From assembly GCA_028551475.1 (NCBI GenBank), contig CM052358.1:18750853-18814852 (forward strand): DNA of 64,000 nt. Direction: 5' to 3'. The position numbers were made by a program, and so were the translations under genes. Shown here in pieces: positions 37,820-49,159 of the stretch. This stretch comes from Casuarina equisetifolia. Its lineage: Eukaryota > Streptophyta > Magnoliopsida > Fagales > Casuarinaceae. Position 1 is the stretch's first letter. Every line of letters starts with the position of its first letter. The notes beneath the pieces are model-generated. The model was not told the origin of the DNA. It saw nothing but the letters and a program-made list of their open reading frames with translations, and made no database searches.

Positions 37820-38171
37820 TGTTGAAGGAATAAAATATCCAGTCCCACATTGGGTAAGGCGACAGGAGAGCCTGACCTTATAAGCTTCCGCTAACAACCC
37901 ACTATTGCACAGTTCTGTGTTTTAGTTAGACCCTTCAATTTCTAATATGGTATCAGAGCCAGCCATGTGTCCTGCCTACCTTGGTGTGGTCCCTCTAAAC
38001 TGGTCTCACCTCTCACTGTGCCCAACGTGAGACTGTGGGAGAGTGTTGGAGGATTAAAATATCCAGTCCCACATTAGGTAAGGCGACAGGAGAGCCTGGC
38101 CTTATAAGCTTCCGCTAACAACCCACTATTGCACAGTTATGTGTTTTAATTGGGCCCTTCAATTTCTAATA
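37820..38171 (+). mobile_element. TRIM retrotransposon, 352 bp, nearly intact
   Basis: Two 128-bp direct repeats at 37820-37947 and 38044-38171 differ at about eight positions (near 94 per cent identity by hand alignment). Both start TGTTG. Directly after the first is TGGTATCAGAGCC (37948-37960), a perfect-looking Met-tRNA primer-binding site. Directly before the second is GACTGTGGGAGAG, a short purine tract. The 96-bp interior cannot code. This is the canonical structure of a terminal-repeat retrotransposon in miniature. Target-site duplications were not clear. It is a non-autonomous element that must be moved by proteins from another element. Confidence 0.92.
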
Positions 38172-39959
38172 TCTAAATCTTTTTCATACTATCAGGTTGC
38201 CTTCTTCAATGAGCCACCTTGAATGGACCTTTCTGCACACAGAAATGTCACTTCCACAAGTTTGTCTAAATGGAGCATTTTAGGGTTATTGGCTGGGGAA
38301 AAGGTCCTATGTCTGTGCACAACATCAATGGAATTGCATTAAATAATAAAGAAGACTCATTATGAGCTTATGCTTTTTGACAGCACAAGATAAAGAATCC
38401 TGGGTTAATCTCCCAATATCATTTAATCTATTCCTGCCGGCAGCAACTACGTACCAAAGAAACAAGAATCAATTTCCTTACCTTTGTTGAATAATTCTAG
38501 TTTTCTTTGGCTTTTTCCTTCACAAAGTGGCAAATCTTGTGATCGAAAATGAAAGCAGATTCTCTGCTTACGATGAAAGAATTATTTATTCAAAATCAGT
38601 GCGTCGAATGTTTCTTCTCTTTTGATTTTCCTATCAAAGGGTCAGATTTCAAGTTTTCCAGTCTTGTAATTTCTTGTGGAACATGAACACTGCAAAATTA
38701 ATTCTGATGGAAAGTGACCCATCATCTTGTTCGGAATAGCTTCTCAAGAACAGATAATCACTGCATTAGATAAGTGTCCCCCGTGGCGAGAAGAGGAAGA
38801 CTTCCTTAAAAAACTACGTAGTTATGATACATACTTATAGGCCCTCATGAAAATACACCGTCTCCTACAGCAATCAGCGAAGAGTATTATTTGAATGTTT
38901 CATGAAGTTGGAGGGACAAGTTCTGGTCCCAAACTCAAGGCTTTCTACACAAGATTTGGCAAGCACTAGAGTACGATGTCTTTAATTGATCTTGTCCCTT
39001 TTCTACCTCAAAACGAAAGTTGACTCATGAATATAGATATTTCGAAATCTTAAGGTCTTTAGCATAGGTTCAACAGGCTGAGATTTGGTTAGAAATTTTC
39101 TAGGTGGTTTTGGTAGTCTTTCACAGCAAACTTTATCATCTCAGGCTGAAATTTAAGAACTAATCTTGAACACAATTTTATCTCTTTTGGGCATAAGATT
39201 TAATTAGGCTGGGATTGTGGGAAGATTTGACGTTTACAGAGAAGAATTCCTCATGGTCGTTACACATGGATTAAAGAACCGAAAGAAGATATTATTTTGC
39301 CTATACCAGTATATGTGAACATTTATTTTAAGACTACATTTGTGTAGACAAGTTTGCAGATTCTCAATGGACCCATTCACCGACAAGAGATATCTATGTA
39401 TTCCCAACATGATATAGAAGCTGATGCAAGAAAGATTATGGAATTTAGAGTGTCATTTTCATCAGTTTATCTGAGCTTTCTGTTAACAAGGAAATGAGCT
39501 GTTAGGATTTCCAAGAAGCGGCAAACCCCCGACTCTTCTGCTGCTGTTTAGTATATAATATCTGTGACTTGGTGGACTCATTAATGGGACGGAAGGGCAC
39601 TGGAATATTGAATGCTAAACGAGCACATGCTGAGTTGATGAGATGTCCTGTTTGCATTTGTCAAACGGTTCTACTAGACAGAATGCAATCAAGAGGCTAA
39701 TGGGTGTGTGCAGACGATTCAGTCAATGGGAAGCATGAGTAGTTTATACTTCTTAGACATATCATGATCATGGAGGAATAGAACGGGTATAACTAGCAGT
39801 CTTTGCGTAAGTTTCTTGTCATGATTGGATGTTGAATAGTTTATAGGCAATTTGTTCTATTATTTTAGATGGAATCGTCATCGATTTCAGAGTATAACAG
39901 GCACTAAAACCTATAAATTATAACTAATGCTTCTTTGATAATTCTGTTTTCTCTTGCAG
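38172..39959. other. Intergenic, nothing recognised
   Basis: Read on both strands; no coding block or repeat with clear ends. Confidence 0.4.
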
Positions 39960-41500
39960 GGGCTGAAAAAACTATTCAAAGTCTTCTCTTGGACACCTTA
40001 GATTGTTTAGTGTTCCTAGGGATTACACAGTTAAAGTCTGTGCATCTGGTTTTGATGTCCCTTGATCACATGGAAGAGAATATTTAAAACTGGGACTCAA
40101 GAGCTGAAAGCAGAAACCCTATGAAAGGTACTCTTTGATGGAAATGAAAAAACAGTTTAACTAGATACGACTTAAATGTAAATGATAGTTAAACTCTCAT
40201 CATTGATGTTGGTCTGGATGAATCACGCCCAAAAAACCATGGGCTCTGTTTTGATCGCAGAAAAGAACTTGACTCAGTGCCAGAAGAAGACATCCGAAGC
40301 CATGTTTTTGTTACTGAACTCACAAGTTTACTGGATTCTGTATCTACTTCCCAGAGTTTGTCTGTAAGTACGACTTCTGAACAAGCCATGTGCACGCTCT
40401 TGATCGTCTACAAAACAATCTAGACTTCCTAACAACTCGACACCGAAAGCTATGTTTGTGAATGAAACTCACTGAGATGACAACGAATAGATGTTGTTAT
40501 CATCTCAGTGATAAGACAGTAGCGGGCTAACATCTAAAAGAATAGACATTTTCTGTCCTTTTTAATCCTTATGCCCCCTTATCTTTAGCTGTCTTCAATT
40601 CATTTTATGAATGCTCTCAAGTTCTACCTTTTTCTCCTTCGTCTTCTTCTTGTTCTTCCAGTCTGATGTATGATTTAAAGTTTTTTCAAGCCTTTAGTGT
40701 GCACTCTATCCATGTTTATCTTCTTTAGAGGAAAAGCATGATTTGGACAAAAATTTGTTGGCCTGTAGAAAGTGGAAGTACATGCCCCAAATGTCTTATT
40801 GATTAGTGGGGAACTTCATGAGCTGGCCAAGTGGGTTTCTGGCAACTGTTCCCTCGTTTACTTCCTTGAAGTCCCCAAGGATGCCATTTGAAAAGGTCGA
40901 CTTGGGATACGAAGACATTCCCCCCAGATTTATTATACATTTCATGGGTCGGTTTCGCTCACATAAGATGCTCGCGTTTGAGTTGTTTGGTTGGCGAGAA
41001 TTTCTTGGTATAATGTATGACAAAAAGTGAAGAATTCCTTTCTGGATTCCCAGTTCTTTTTTAGTGTTGCTCGCACGTCTGATTTTGTTAGGTAGGCGGA
41101 CCTCCTTTCCAGAATAGATAGCTTTATCTTTTCTAATATTATCACAAAGCAAAAGTTGAGGGAAGCTGGGATTCCTATCTGTTCTTAATGCAGAGTAGAT
41201 GTACCTCAAAGGAATCACCAAGATCGAAAATCTGAGTTCCCTGTGGATTATTGATCAATCATGACATCAACTCCTCTATGATCAACAATTTGGAGTGCTA
41301 GGAACTCTCCAATGGGGATTGTAATAACTGGTTCGCGTACAAGGAGACTTCTCCGATCTGGGTGTAGCTTGGAGAAGGATCTAGCTAAAAAGCCACCATG
41401 GAGGCCGGCTTTGTTTTTTCTGGTGAAAAGAAGTGGTAACTTAATCGAGAAAGCATCATCCGGCAAACTTAAATATATAAACAATCAAAATCATCAAAGT
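39960..41500 (+). other. Exon-like blocks of an unidentified gene or relic
   Basis: A good acceptor (TTTTCTCTTGCAG, ending 39959) precedes a block reading GAEKTIQSLLLDTLDCLVF. A second block, 40193-40363, is open for 57 codons (IDVGLDESRPKNHGLCF, KELDSVPEEDI, TELTSLLDS) and ends at a strong donor, TCT|GTAAGTA. A third stretch near 40770-40880 reads VEVHAPNVLLISGELHELAK and then has stops. Composition and splice signals suggest former coding sequence, but the blocks do not join into an open frame and I do not recognise the family. It may be a decayed gene or untranslated exons. Confidence 0.3.
40470..40510. repeat. Short inverted repeat, 15-bp arms
   Basis: CACTGAGATGACAAC (40470-40484) pairs with GTTATCATCTCAGTG (40496-40510) with one mismatch and an 11-nt loop. 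Could be chance or a hairpin in a transcript. Confidence 0.6.
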
Positions 41501-43960
41501 TAAAAAATTTTAAAATAACAATCCCTACATTTAGGGTGAAGTAATTTATTACTATATAAAGATTTTATATACTTTTTTTTTTTAACTCATACACTCTCAC
41601 TGAATAAGAGAGCTTGCAATAGTTTCTTATATTTAATAATTTCAAAAAAAGAAAAAGAAAATTATTTTTTATTTTTTTCTGTTATTATAACAATTCAATT
41701 AATAAAAAAATCATTTTCTTTACTTTTTATGATGTTTCACTTAATGTCACAATACACACAACTTTTTTCAGAGATTTATACTTAAATAAACAATTTAAGA
41801 AAAATCTTAATAGATGATATTCTTATTCTACCCTCACAAGAATAGCATTTGAACTGCTACAGTTCAGAGTGCAGGGTGGACAAAAGATGGTCTACTATGT
41901 AGCTTAAAGTGGTCAATTTGTTGGCAGAAACTGCCATTTCAATTTGATCACTAGTTTAACATCGAACCGGATGTGCAGCAATCAGAAAGAAGAGGAAATT
42001 GCGAGGGAACATGTTTTTGGACCATCCTCTGCAGGAATTCATTACTGGTCCAATCCAGTAGTTGAAACCTTGCAGTCAAACCATCCTAGACTCTATTCTC
42101 AGAACTCATAGCCTCTTCCATGAGAAGTACTATGTCCTTGAGGGGAACATGCCCCAAGGAGCATACCATCTGCGGTCCATATGCCTCTTTAATGGTTGCT
42201 AAAGAACTGATGATTCCCCTTGTTCATGTTACTCGTGACAGATCTCCATCCCTACTCTGTTTCTCATTCAAATTTCAAATTTTCCTCCCTTTCCAATGTA
42301 GGTATTAGAAAGTTACCTTCTTTCGTAAAATTGACTTGTGAAATAGGAAATCACATCTAAATATGTAAACTTCTGTAACTTACCATTTAGGATTCATGTT
42401 TTAGGGGATCTGGTGGAGGGAGGAGGGGTTGACCCGTAACTAAGAAAAGAGTTGATAATCACTTGATGTTTAATGTTCCTTCTTCCCCAACCACATCCAC
42501 TTGATTTTTATACTAAAGGATGTAACAAGTAGACCGGCAGCCATTAAAATAGCAATGCTTCTTTGTTATAATATTGCATTGCTTCGTTTATAATCTGCAT
42601 TGAGAGCAGAAAATGGGGATAAAAAAGGAGAAAGAAGGAAAGGCAGCAGCTCACAACAGCCACGCTTTTAATCATAGGTGTGTGGAGGAGTGGGAGTTGG
42701 TGGGTAAACAGGCCAAATTTAAGCCGCGGGCCAACACATACTATCATAATCATCTGGCTCTCCTCTTCATCCCTGCTTTTCAGAGAAAAGAAATCCTGCC
42801 ATAAAAATTGATACCATTCCATATAACAAAAGGTACCCATCAAATTCCACCAGTTTGACTGTCCCACTATAATCCATCCCATCAAGACTTTATACCCTTA
42901 TACTTTATTAAGATCATATGTATACATATTTTGCAAAAAAAAAATCTCATTTATTATTAGAAAATTCATAATCCAATTGCATTGAAAGAACTTTATTTAT
43001 TTAGTTATTTATTTGTTTATTTATTCTCCTCTGTGCTTTCTTAGATACACATACGTGAACATGTTTGTCCATATAAATTGCAAACTAGACACGTCGTGAA
43101 TGACAGCAATATGAGAAATAAATAGATGTACTAGTTGCATTAAGTTACTTGGAAGTACACAAAAGCATTGAAGAAAAAAAAGCAACTAAATTATTGAAAG
43201 TAATCTTTCTTATGTACCCTTTTTTCACCTTAAGTTTTAGATCAGCAACTATGTTCCCAGACCTCCTATCACCTCTTCTTTTTTCAAAAGAATTTACCCA
43301 CCAAGGAATCATCTCAAAATTCCTCCCACAAAAGAAATAATATTAATAACCTTGGAAGTTGCTATTTGCATCATGCACTTTGACCCTCTCAATAACTCTC
43401 TAATGTTATTAATATTCATAAACCAAATACTTGTTTTACAAGTACCTCTCTTCTCACCTTACCTAAACTGGGTTTTTTTTTTTTTTTTGGGTCTAATTTT
43501 TAAATTCTAATTTGGAACTCATAAAGTATTCCTTCTGTCAACTGTCAGAAGAGTGGTGGCGAAACGTCAGGAAATGTGCTGATCCTGATTTGTTTAGACT
43601 TGTTTGCTTGGGAAGACTAATCAATCTGGAAACCCAATAAGATATAAGTGACGACCTTTTCCCCCATTAATTACATCTTTATGCTTCATTATACTCAACG
43701 CAAAACTGACGACTTAAGAGCAGACATCACTCATCCCACACACAGTTCTGCAAATCACACCTCGTCCAACTTCCCTTTTTCTGCCTTTTCGTTTAGGTTT
43801 CCTTTCGTTTTTTTAAATCCCTCCTATGAACTGGCATTTTTGATTAAACAAAGAAACAAACAAGCCTTCTACATTTCTACTGCAAATCTTCCGTTCTTTC
43901 CTTTCTCCTTCCAAACTGCAGAGAGTTACAAGGTGTCAAAGAATCGTATTTATTCCATAT
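41500..43960. other. Intergenic, no gene seen
   Basis: AT-rich spacer up to the DUF868 gene's promoter. Minus-strand frame 42544-42885 and plus-strand frames at 42120-42308 and 43149-43340 lack recognisable features. Confidence 0.4.
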
Positions 43961-44099
43961 GGGTGTGTCAGGATCCTGGATTTCCTCGTCTTCCATTGCC
44001 TATTTTATCTCCGTCTCTCTGAATTTCCTCTCCAGAAAAGATTAAAGAGCCCGGGCCAGTTCAAAAGCAGCAAACCAGCACACCTTGGCCACCATCCTA

Positions 44100-44243
44100 C
44101 CTTATATATATTCATTTGTTTTCCGGGACAGCGCAGAAGAGAAACTCCCATTCCTCCAAACCTCCAGATCTGTCTGTGTTTGTTTCTCGCGGAAAAGAAT
44201 TATCTCTGGTTTCTCGTTTCCTCCTTAAAATCTTGTCTTTACA
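44100..44243 (+). promoter_or_regulatory. TATA box and leader of the DUF868 gene
   Basis: A TATA motif (CCTTATATATATTC, about 44099-44112) lies about 135 bp before the ATG. The region between is C/T-rich (for example CATTCCTCCAAACCTCC), as in many plant leaders. Confidence 0.55.
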
Positions 44244-45140
44244 ATGAGAGACTTAGTTTCTTGTTTCAGCGAAAGTGCAGTCAGTGTGTCTAATCCTTCG
44301 TGTTCAAGCTATTCAAACGCTGCTTGTATCAATCCGAGCCTTTCCCCTTCGGTTCAGAACTCAGTGGCCTCTGTTTACAGAATCACCCTCTCGACCCACA
44401 GGAAAATCTTGGTCACGGTCACTTGGTGCAAGACCCATTCTGCTCAAGGCTTAAGCATAAACTTCGGTGATGACCCATCGACTCCGGCCTTCAGACTGAA
44501 CACGAATTCACGGTTGTTCAGGAGGAAGAAAGGAAGCAAATTGATGGAATCCGGTAATTCAAGCATCGAAGTTTTGTGGGATCTCTCTAGTGCGAAGTAC
44601 GACACAGGGCCTGAACCTGTTGATGGGTTCTATGTGCTGGTCATGGTCGACTCGGAAATAGGCCTAATTCTCGGAGACATGGCTGAAGAAGCCGCCACCA
44701 AGAAATTCAAGACTACCGCCGCAGACGTCTCTCTCATTTCGCGGCGGGAGCATTGTTCAGGCAACAATCTCTATTCGACCAAGGCTCAGTTCTCCGACAC
44801 CGGCATTGCACACGACATTGTGATCAGGTGTAGCGGAGAAACCGAAGGGGTAAGGACACCGGTTCTGTCCGTCATTATCGACAAGAAGACGGTGATTCGT
44901 GTAAAGAGGTTGCAATGGAACTTCAGAGGCAACCAGACGATTTTCGTTGATAATTTGTTGGTTGATCTGATGTGGGATGTGCACGACTGGTTCTTCAATC
45001 CTGCATCCGGGTATGCAGTGTTCATGTTCAGGACGAGAAGTGGGTTGGATAGCCGGCTGTGGTTGGAGGAGAAGTTGGTGCAGAAAGACCAAGAAAGACT
45101 TGAATTCTCTCTGTTGATCTACGCCTGTAAGAGCCAATAA
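44244..45140 (+). CDS. DUF868 family protein
   Basis: Single-exon gene of 298 codons plus stop, typical length for plant DUF868 proteins (AT2G27770, AT5G28150 type), whose function is unknown. N-terminus MRDLVSCFSESAVSVSNPSC is the usual start for this family. Conserved blocks are VYRITLSTHRKILVTVTWCK (residues near 45), RLFRRKKGSK, PEPVDGFYVLVMVDSEI, SLISRREHCSGNNLYSTKAQ, LQWNFRGNQTIFVDNLLVD and WFFNPASGYAVFMFRTRSG. No signal peptide or membrane segment is evident. The frame is G+C-richer than its surroundings, as expected for a live gene. IPT2-type exons lie 18 kb downstream in this window; in Arabidopsis the two genes are adjacent (from memory). Confidence 0.95.
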   Translation: MRDLVSCFSESAVSVSNPSCSSYSNAACINPSLSPSVQNSVASVYRITLSTHRKILVTVTWCKTHSAQGLSINFGDDPSTPAFRLNTNSRLFRRKKGSKLMESGNSSIEVLWDLSSAKYDTGPEPVDGFYVLVMVDSEIGLILGDMAEEAATKKFKTTAADVSLISRREHCSGNNLYSTKAQFSDTGIAHDIVIRCSGETEGVRTPVLSVIIDKKTVIRVKRLQWNFRGNQTIFVDNLLVDLMWDVHDWFFNPASGYAVFMFRTRSGLDSRLWLEEKLVQKDQERLEFSLLIYACKSQ

Positions 45141-46500
45141 TTCTGATGTATTCTCTTTTCTTGGTCTTGATGTTGCTTCTTCCTTTCCTTCATTCTTGTT
45201 CTTTAATTTCTACGTTTTTTCAGTTTTCTTTTCCTTTTTCCTTTCCACTCGAAAGGAATAGAAACTTATTCTTTTATATGAAAGAAGAAAATTTGACTTA
45301 GATCCCTAGAGATGTGACTTCCAGATACAATCACTTGTTTTGATCTCTTTCTCCCTCTCCCTCTCCCTCTCTGCTTAGACTCTGGATGATCCCAAAAAAC
45401 TTATCAAGGAAATGGGGTGATTTCTTTGTTTAATCTGCGCTTGAAAAGATTAAAAAATGTCAGAGAAGACGGGCAAGCAACTTTTGAGGATTTTGAAAGA
45501 TCTCAAGAAGATTTGCCGAAAGGCCAAACAGTGATTTTCAAAGATATCAATGGAGATTGCTTTCAGCCAAAAAAGGAAAAATGAAACAATGATGGGTACA
45601 TTTTGACTCAGCCAGGACAGCCTGCCATTTCACTGTCGTTGCTTTTTTACACTTGAGACTGTTCTGAAAGGTTACTAAAGTTTTGTCTTGAAAAACAAGT
45701 AACTGACAGACGCAACAACAGAGAAGACAATACGGGATTCCTTAGTACTTTGATGTTGTCGAGAAATCAGGTTGCGATTTTCGCTTCTCTATACCAATTT
45801 TCTTGACAACCAACACTATTTTCATATATTGAGTTGCAACCCAAAACCCATACTGAAAGTTCATTGCTTTGCTTGGTAAACCGAGCTTGAACAACATTGG
45901 AATTTGATCTTTCAGTTTTAATTCAGTAAATCTTGAAATGGCCAGACAGAAACTGGCACCGAAACTTGGCTGTAAATTCCCTTACTGTTTCTATTCACAT
46001 ATGTTTTATTATTGGTAGTTTCCAATATGGGGTTAATTTTAGAGAAATGTATTTCATCCAACAATATGTTTATCCACAACAAAGGGCCAACTCAGTAAAA
46101 GAAAGAGTCCTAGGCAAAGCCTGGCTTCATACTGGTTACAGCACCAGTTCATCTACCTCTTCTTGGGTTCTGTCTGTATCATTCCTCCTCCTTGTATGAC
46201 CATGGTCCCGCTTGCCTTAAAACCAGTACCAGTTCACAGCAAAGCTCATGAGTGTGCTTGTACGCTCCCCATCACGTGGAATCCAGCCTTGGCCCTCCAG
46301 ATTGTCTTCCTGCTAATTGCATCGCAGAGCGACGGTCAAAAAGATCTGGAAGATGGCTACGGTTTGAAATAATGCAGAGAAAAAGTGACATTTTGAGAGT
46401 ACTGGTTGGGTGGATGCTGTTAAATTATTCTCAGGAAGATTGAAGTCCTCCCTGGGCACTCAGAACGACATACGGACCATGTAAAGCACGTAAAGCTGAG
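45141..46500. other. DUF868 3' UTR and intergenic
   Basis: Includes a CTCTCC/CTCCCT microsatellite at about 45347-45370. No other gene seen. Short frames at 45933-46372 have no recognisable features. Confidence 0.4.
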
Positions 46501-46501
46501 T

Positions 46502-46744
46502 TTATTTGGAGCCATTTATTAGGCATGCCGAGCATAAGGATGTAATCTGACACTGGTCATTATGCTTCATGGCAAGTGGAACACAAAAGTACTGCTGAAA
46601 GCACTCATAGTCCGCAGGTGGAGGAGTGCGCCATGGAAGACAATTATAATTGCAGTAGGCAGCATTATAAACACAAGAAACCATTATTGCAGCAGGCAAC
46701 ATTATAAGAGAAACAGTTTTATGGACACCCTTGCCTGCTGGCAT
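46502..46744 (-). CDS. Doubtful small cysteine-rich ORF
   Basis: An open frame of 80 codons. Residues 11-23 are hydrophobic (VSLIMLPAAIMVS), and eight cysteines fall in the last 57 residues (CVYNAAYC, NCLPW, YECFQQYFC, DQCQITSLC, SACL). A hydrophobic start plus eight cysteines is the layout of small secreted cysteine-rich peptides, but the start is not a textbook signal peptide and I cannot match a family. Chance is a serious alternative for an ORF this short. Confidence 0.2.
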   Translation of the reverse strand: MPAGKGVHKTVSLIMLPAAIMVSCVYNAAYCNYNCLPWRTPPPADYECFQQYFCVPLAMKHNDQCQITSLCSACLINGSK

Positions 46745-49080
46745 TACGCATGAGAGACAAAAGGTTGGAAGAGCTCCAAACTTTGGTGGGATATCGGAGT
46801 TTTTATGAAATTGTCTTCATAAATTTAAGTGTTATATTCGTTTAATAATTAGTTTTATTTTTATTTTTTTTTAAAAGCAAACCCTTTGTAATATGCTATC
46901 ACGACTAAGTTCAAATTCTATAATTTTGTTCTTCTCGTTTCATCTTATCATGTTTAAGATGAAAACATATTCAACAGTGATTGTCTAGTATTCTCTATCT
47001 TAACTTGGGGAAATTTTCTTATAAATTCAAATGTCTCTTATTAAAAGAAAAAATTAAATAACTTCTGATCGTTAGCAAGTAAAAAGGCATGAATCTTTGT
47101 AAGATTCAACTTTGTACTTCTTTTTTTTTTCTTTTTCTTTTTTACTCACACATCTTTAAAGTGTCAATTATGAAATTAAAAAAATTTAGACATTGTTTAC
47201 TAAGCCCTTATTAACTTTGTCATGCTTTGAATGTGGACTTTTGAATTTGAGCCATCGGCCTGCCTTAACGGAAATCAAACTAGAAAGGTTCTTTTACATT
47301 TTCAATCTTAGCAATCACATGTAAACAAATAAAAAGTGTTACACAGATTGCTCCTAGAACGATGCGTCGGTGGGGTTAAGTGTTATACGTGTCTGACTAA
47401 GAGAGCTCTGGTGAAAAACAAAATGTTCTTTTAAAATATTGGGGAGCCGATCCCTAAGCAACAAATGTTCTTTTAAAATGGTCTGCCATAATCATCTGGT
47501 TTCTGAGGGAACTTGACTTACTTTCTTCCATCTTCATCAAAACTTATTGAGTTAACAACAAAATGATCACTGTACAATAATATATCATGTACTTTGATTT
47601 TATGCAAATTCAATGATCGAATTGTGGTGTTTCAACATTATGGAGGGTCAATGGATGGGCAGCCTAAATTCTTGAAGTCAGGGCCTTCCTTTTGTTGACG
47701 ATAGCTTTCAGAGCAGCCACAATGCTCTTCTTTTGTTGCCTGCTGCATGCCCAATTCTCCGGAGGAAGCTATTTAAGTAACCCAGTTGCAGCCGGCCCTT
47801 GAAACCATCGAAGATGTCAAAAGCTTTTCTTAGAAGCACCCAAAAGATTGTCATCATCTTACAACATTTTCTTTGTGAACACTTTTCAGGGTGCAAGTTA
47901 TGTCCTAAATTCCGGCTGCTCCGTCTCTCAGGATAGTGTTATCCTAACTAGTTATCTGAACATGCAAGTAGTGAGGTAGCAATTTTGAATCCGACCAAGT
48001 AAAAACCAGACATCTGAACCTTTTTTTTTGCCCAACAAAAATTTGTATATAAAATACATTAATACAAAATAGTTAGAGGCATACCCTTATGGAAAGACTT
48101 TACATAATATTATATTATATCAAAAATAGTTTGTTCAAGCCTCTAAGTATGCCAAATAAACAAGTTTTTATTAATTTTAGATGTCTTTATAATACAACGG
48201 AAGCTATCTCTTATAAGTTTTTTGGTAACTTCAAAAGTTACACATTATGACATCTATACTTAGGAATTGTTTAAAGTAGAATATTGGTTAAATTTTATCA
48301 GAAGGGTGGGTTTAGCTCTGGCTCATATAACTTTCTACTTCTAAAACCAAGATTTAGAATAATTATGACTTTGTTGCAGTTAGGCAGCAGCAATCATTTG
48401 GCAATGAATTAACCGTTATCTGGTATTCAATCTCATCGATTGTGCTCCTTCACCTACCGTTTCTCGTCAAATCCAAAGGGCCACCAGCATTGAACATAGA
48501 CAGCAACCTAGTTTGCCTCCTTGAAATCCGCCTCTTCCCTCTCATTCTTCCAAGCAAAAGATCATGAGGTCATCCAAGTTGAATTTCCTAACAGGTGGAG
48601 CTTCACCAACCATGGTGGGTATCAGCTGTAAGGTTGAAAGAAGGAAGGAAAAAGGTGTGGACGCTTAACAAATGGCATGAAGGATCCTTTTAATTTGTCA
48701 AACCCTGTTGTGGGACTTTGGATTCCATAGAGTTCTGTTAACTTATACACATCGGTTGTTGTCTTTTGTCTAGTTCTTTGGGGTTCGATGCATGTAGGAT
48801 AGACACTAATCTTTACATATCTTTTTTAGGTAAAGGGAGAAGAGAGCTTGAGTCTTGAACCCCAAGCCCAACGGTCTATAGCCTCCAGTAGCTCCACTTG
48901 AACTACTGGGAATTGACCACTAATCTTATAATTCAATCACTGTGAAATGATTAACACATAATGGTAGGTAACAGTCATTATAAAATATTTGTTACAATAC
49001 TGGCTAGATCCCTTCTTCCAAATGTTTACACGGCAAAAGACACAAAGATAGGAAAAGTGACAGTGACTATCTTATTCTTT
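46745..49080. other. Intergenic, nothing recognised
   Basis: AT-rich spacer. A short minus-strand frame at 47708-47896 has no family features. Confidence 0.4.
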
Positions 49081-49088
49081 TGAACATC

Positions 49089-49156
49089 AGGAAGGTGCTT
49101 CACGAGGATTATGGAAGGAAGTCGACTTTTTTAACATCCTCGTGAAGCACCTTCCT
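49089..49156. repeat. Perfect 21-bp inverted repeat with 26-nt loop
   Basis: Arm 49089-49109 (core GAAGGTGCTTCACGAGGA) is exactly complementary to arm 49136-49156. The transcript would fold into an uninterrupted 21-bp stem. Pairing does not extend past either end of the arms. A compact hairpin of this size is compatible with a small-RNA source or with a recent inverted duplication. Confidence 0.9.
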
Positions 49157-49159
49157 TGA

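Noticed and set aside
40796-41484. Minus-strand frames at 40796-41221 and 41248-41484
   Set aside because: No family recognised and no supporting splice sites; plus-strand text in the same place looks at least as protein-like.
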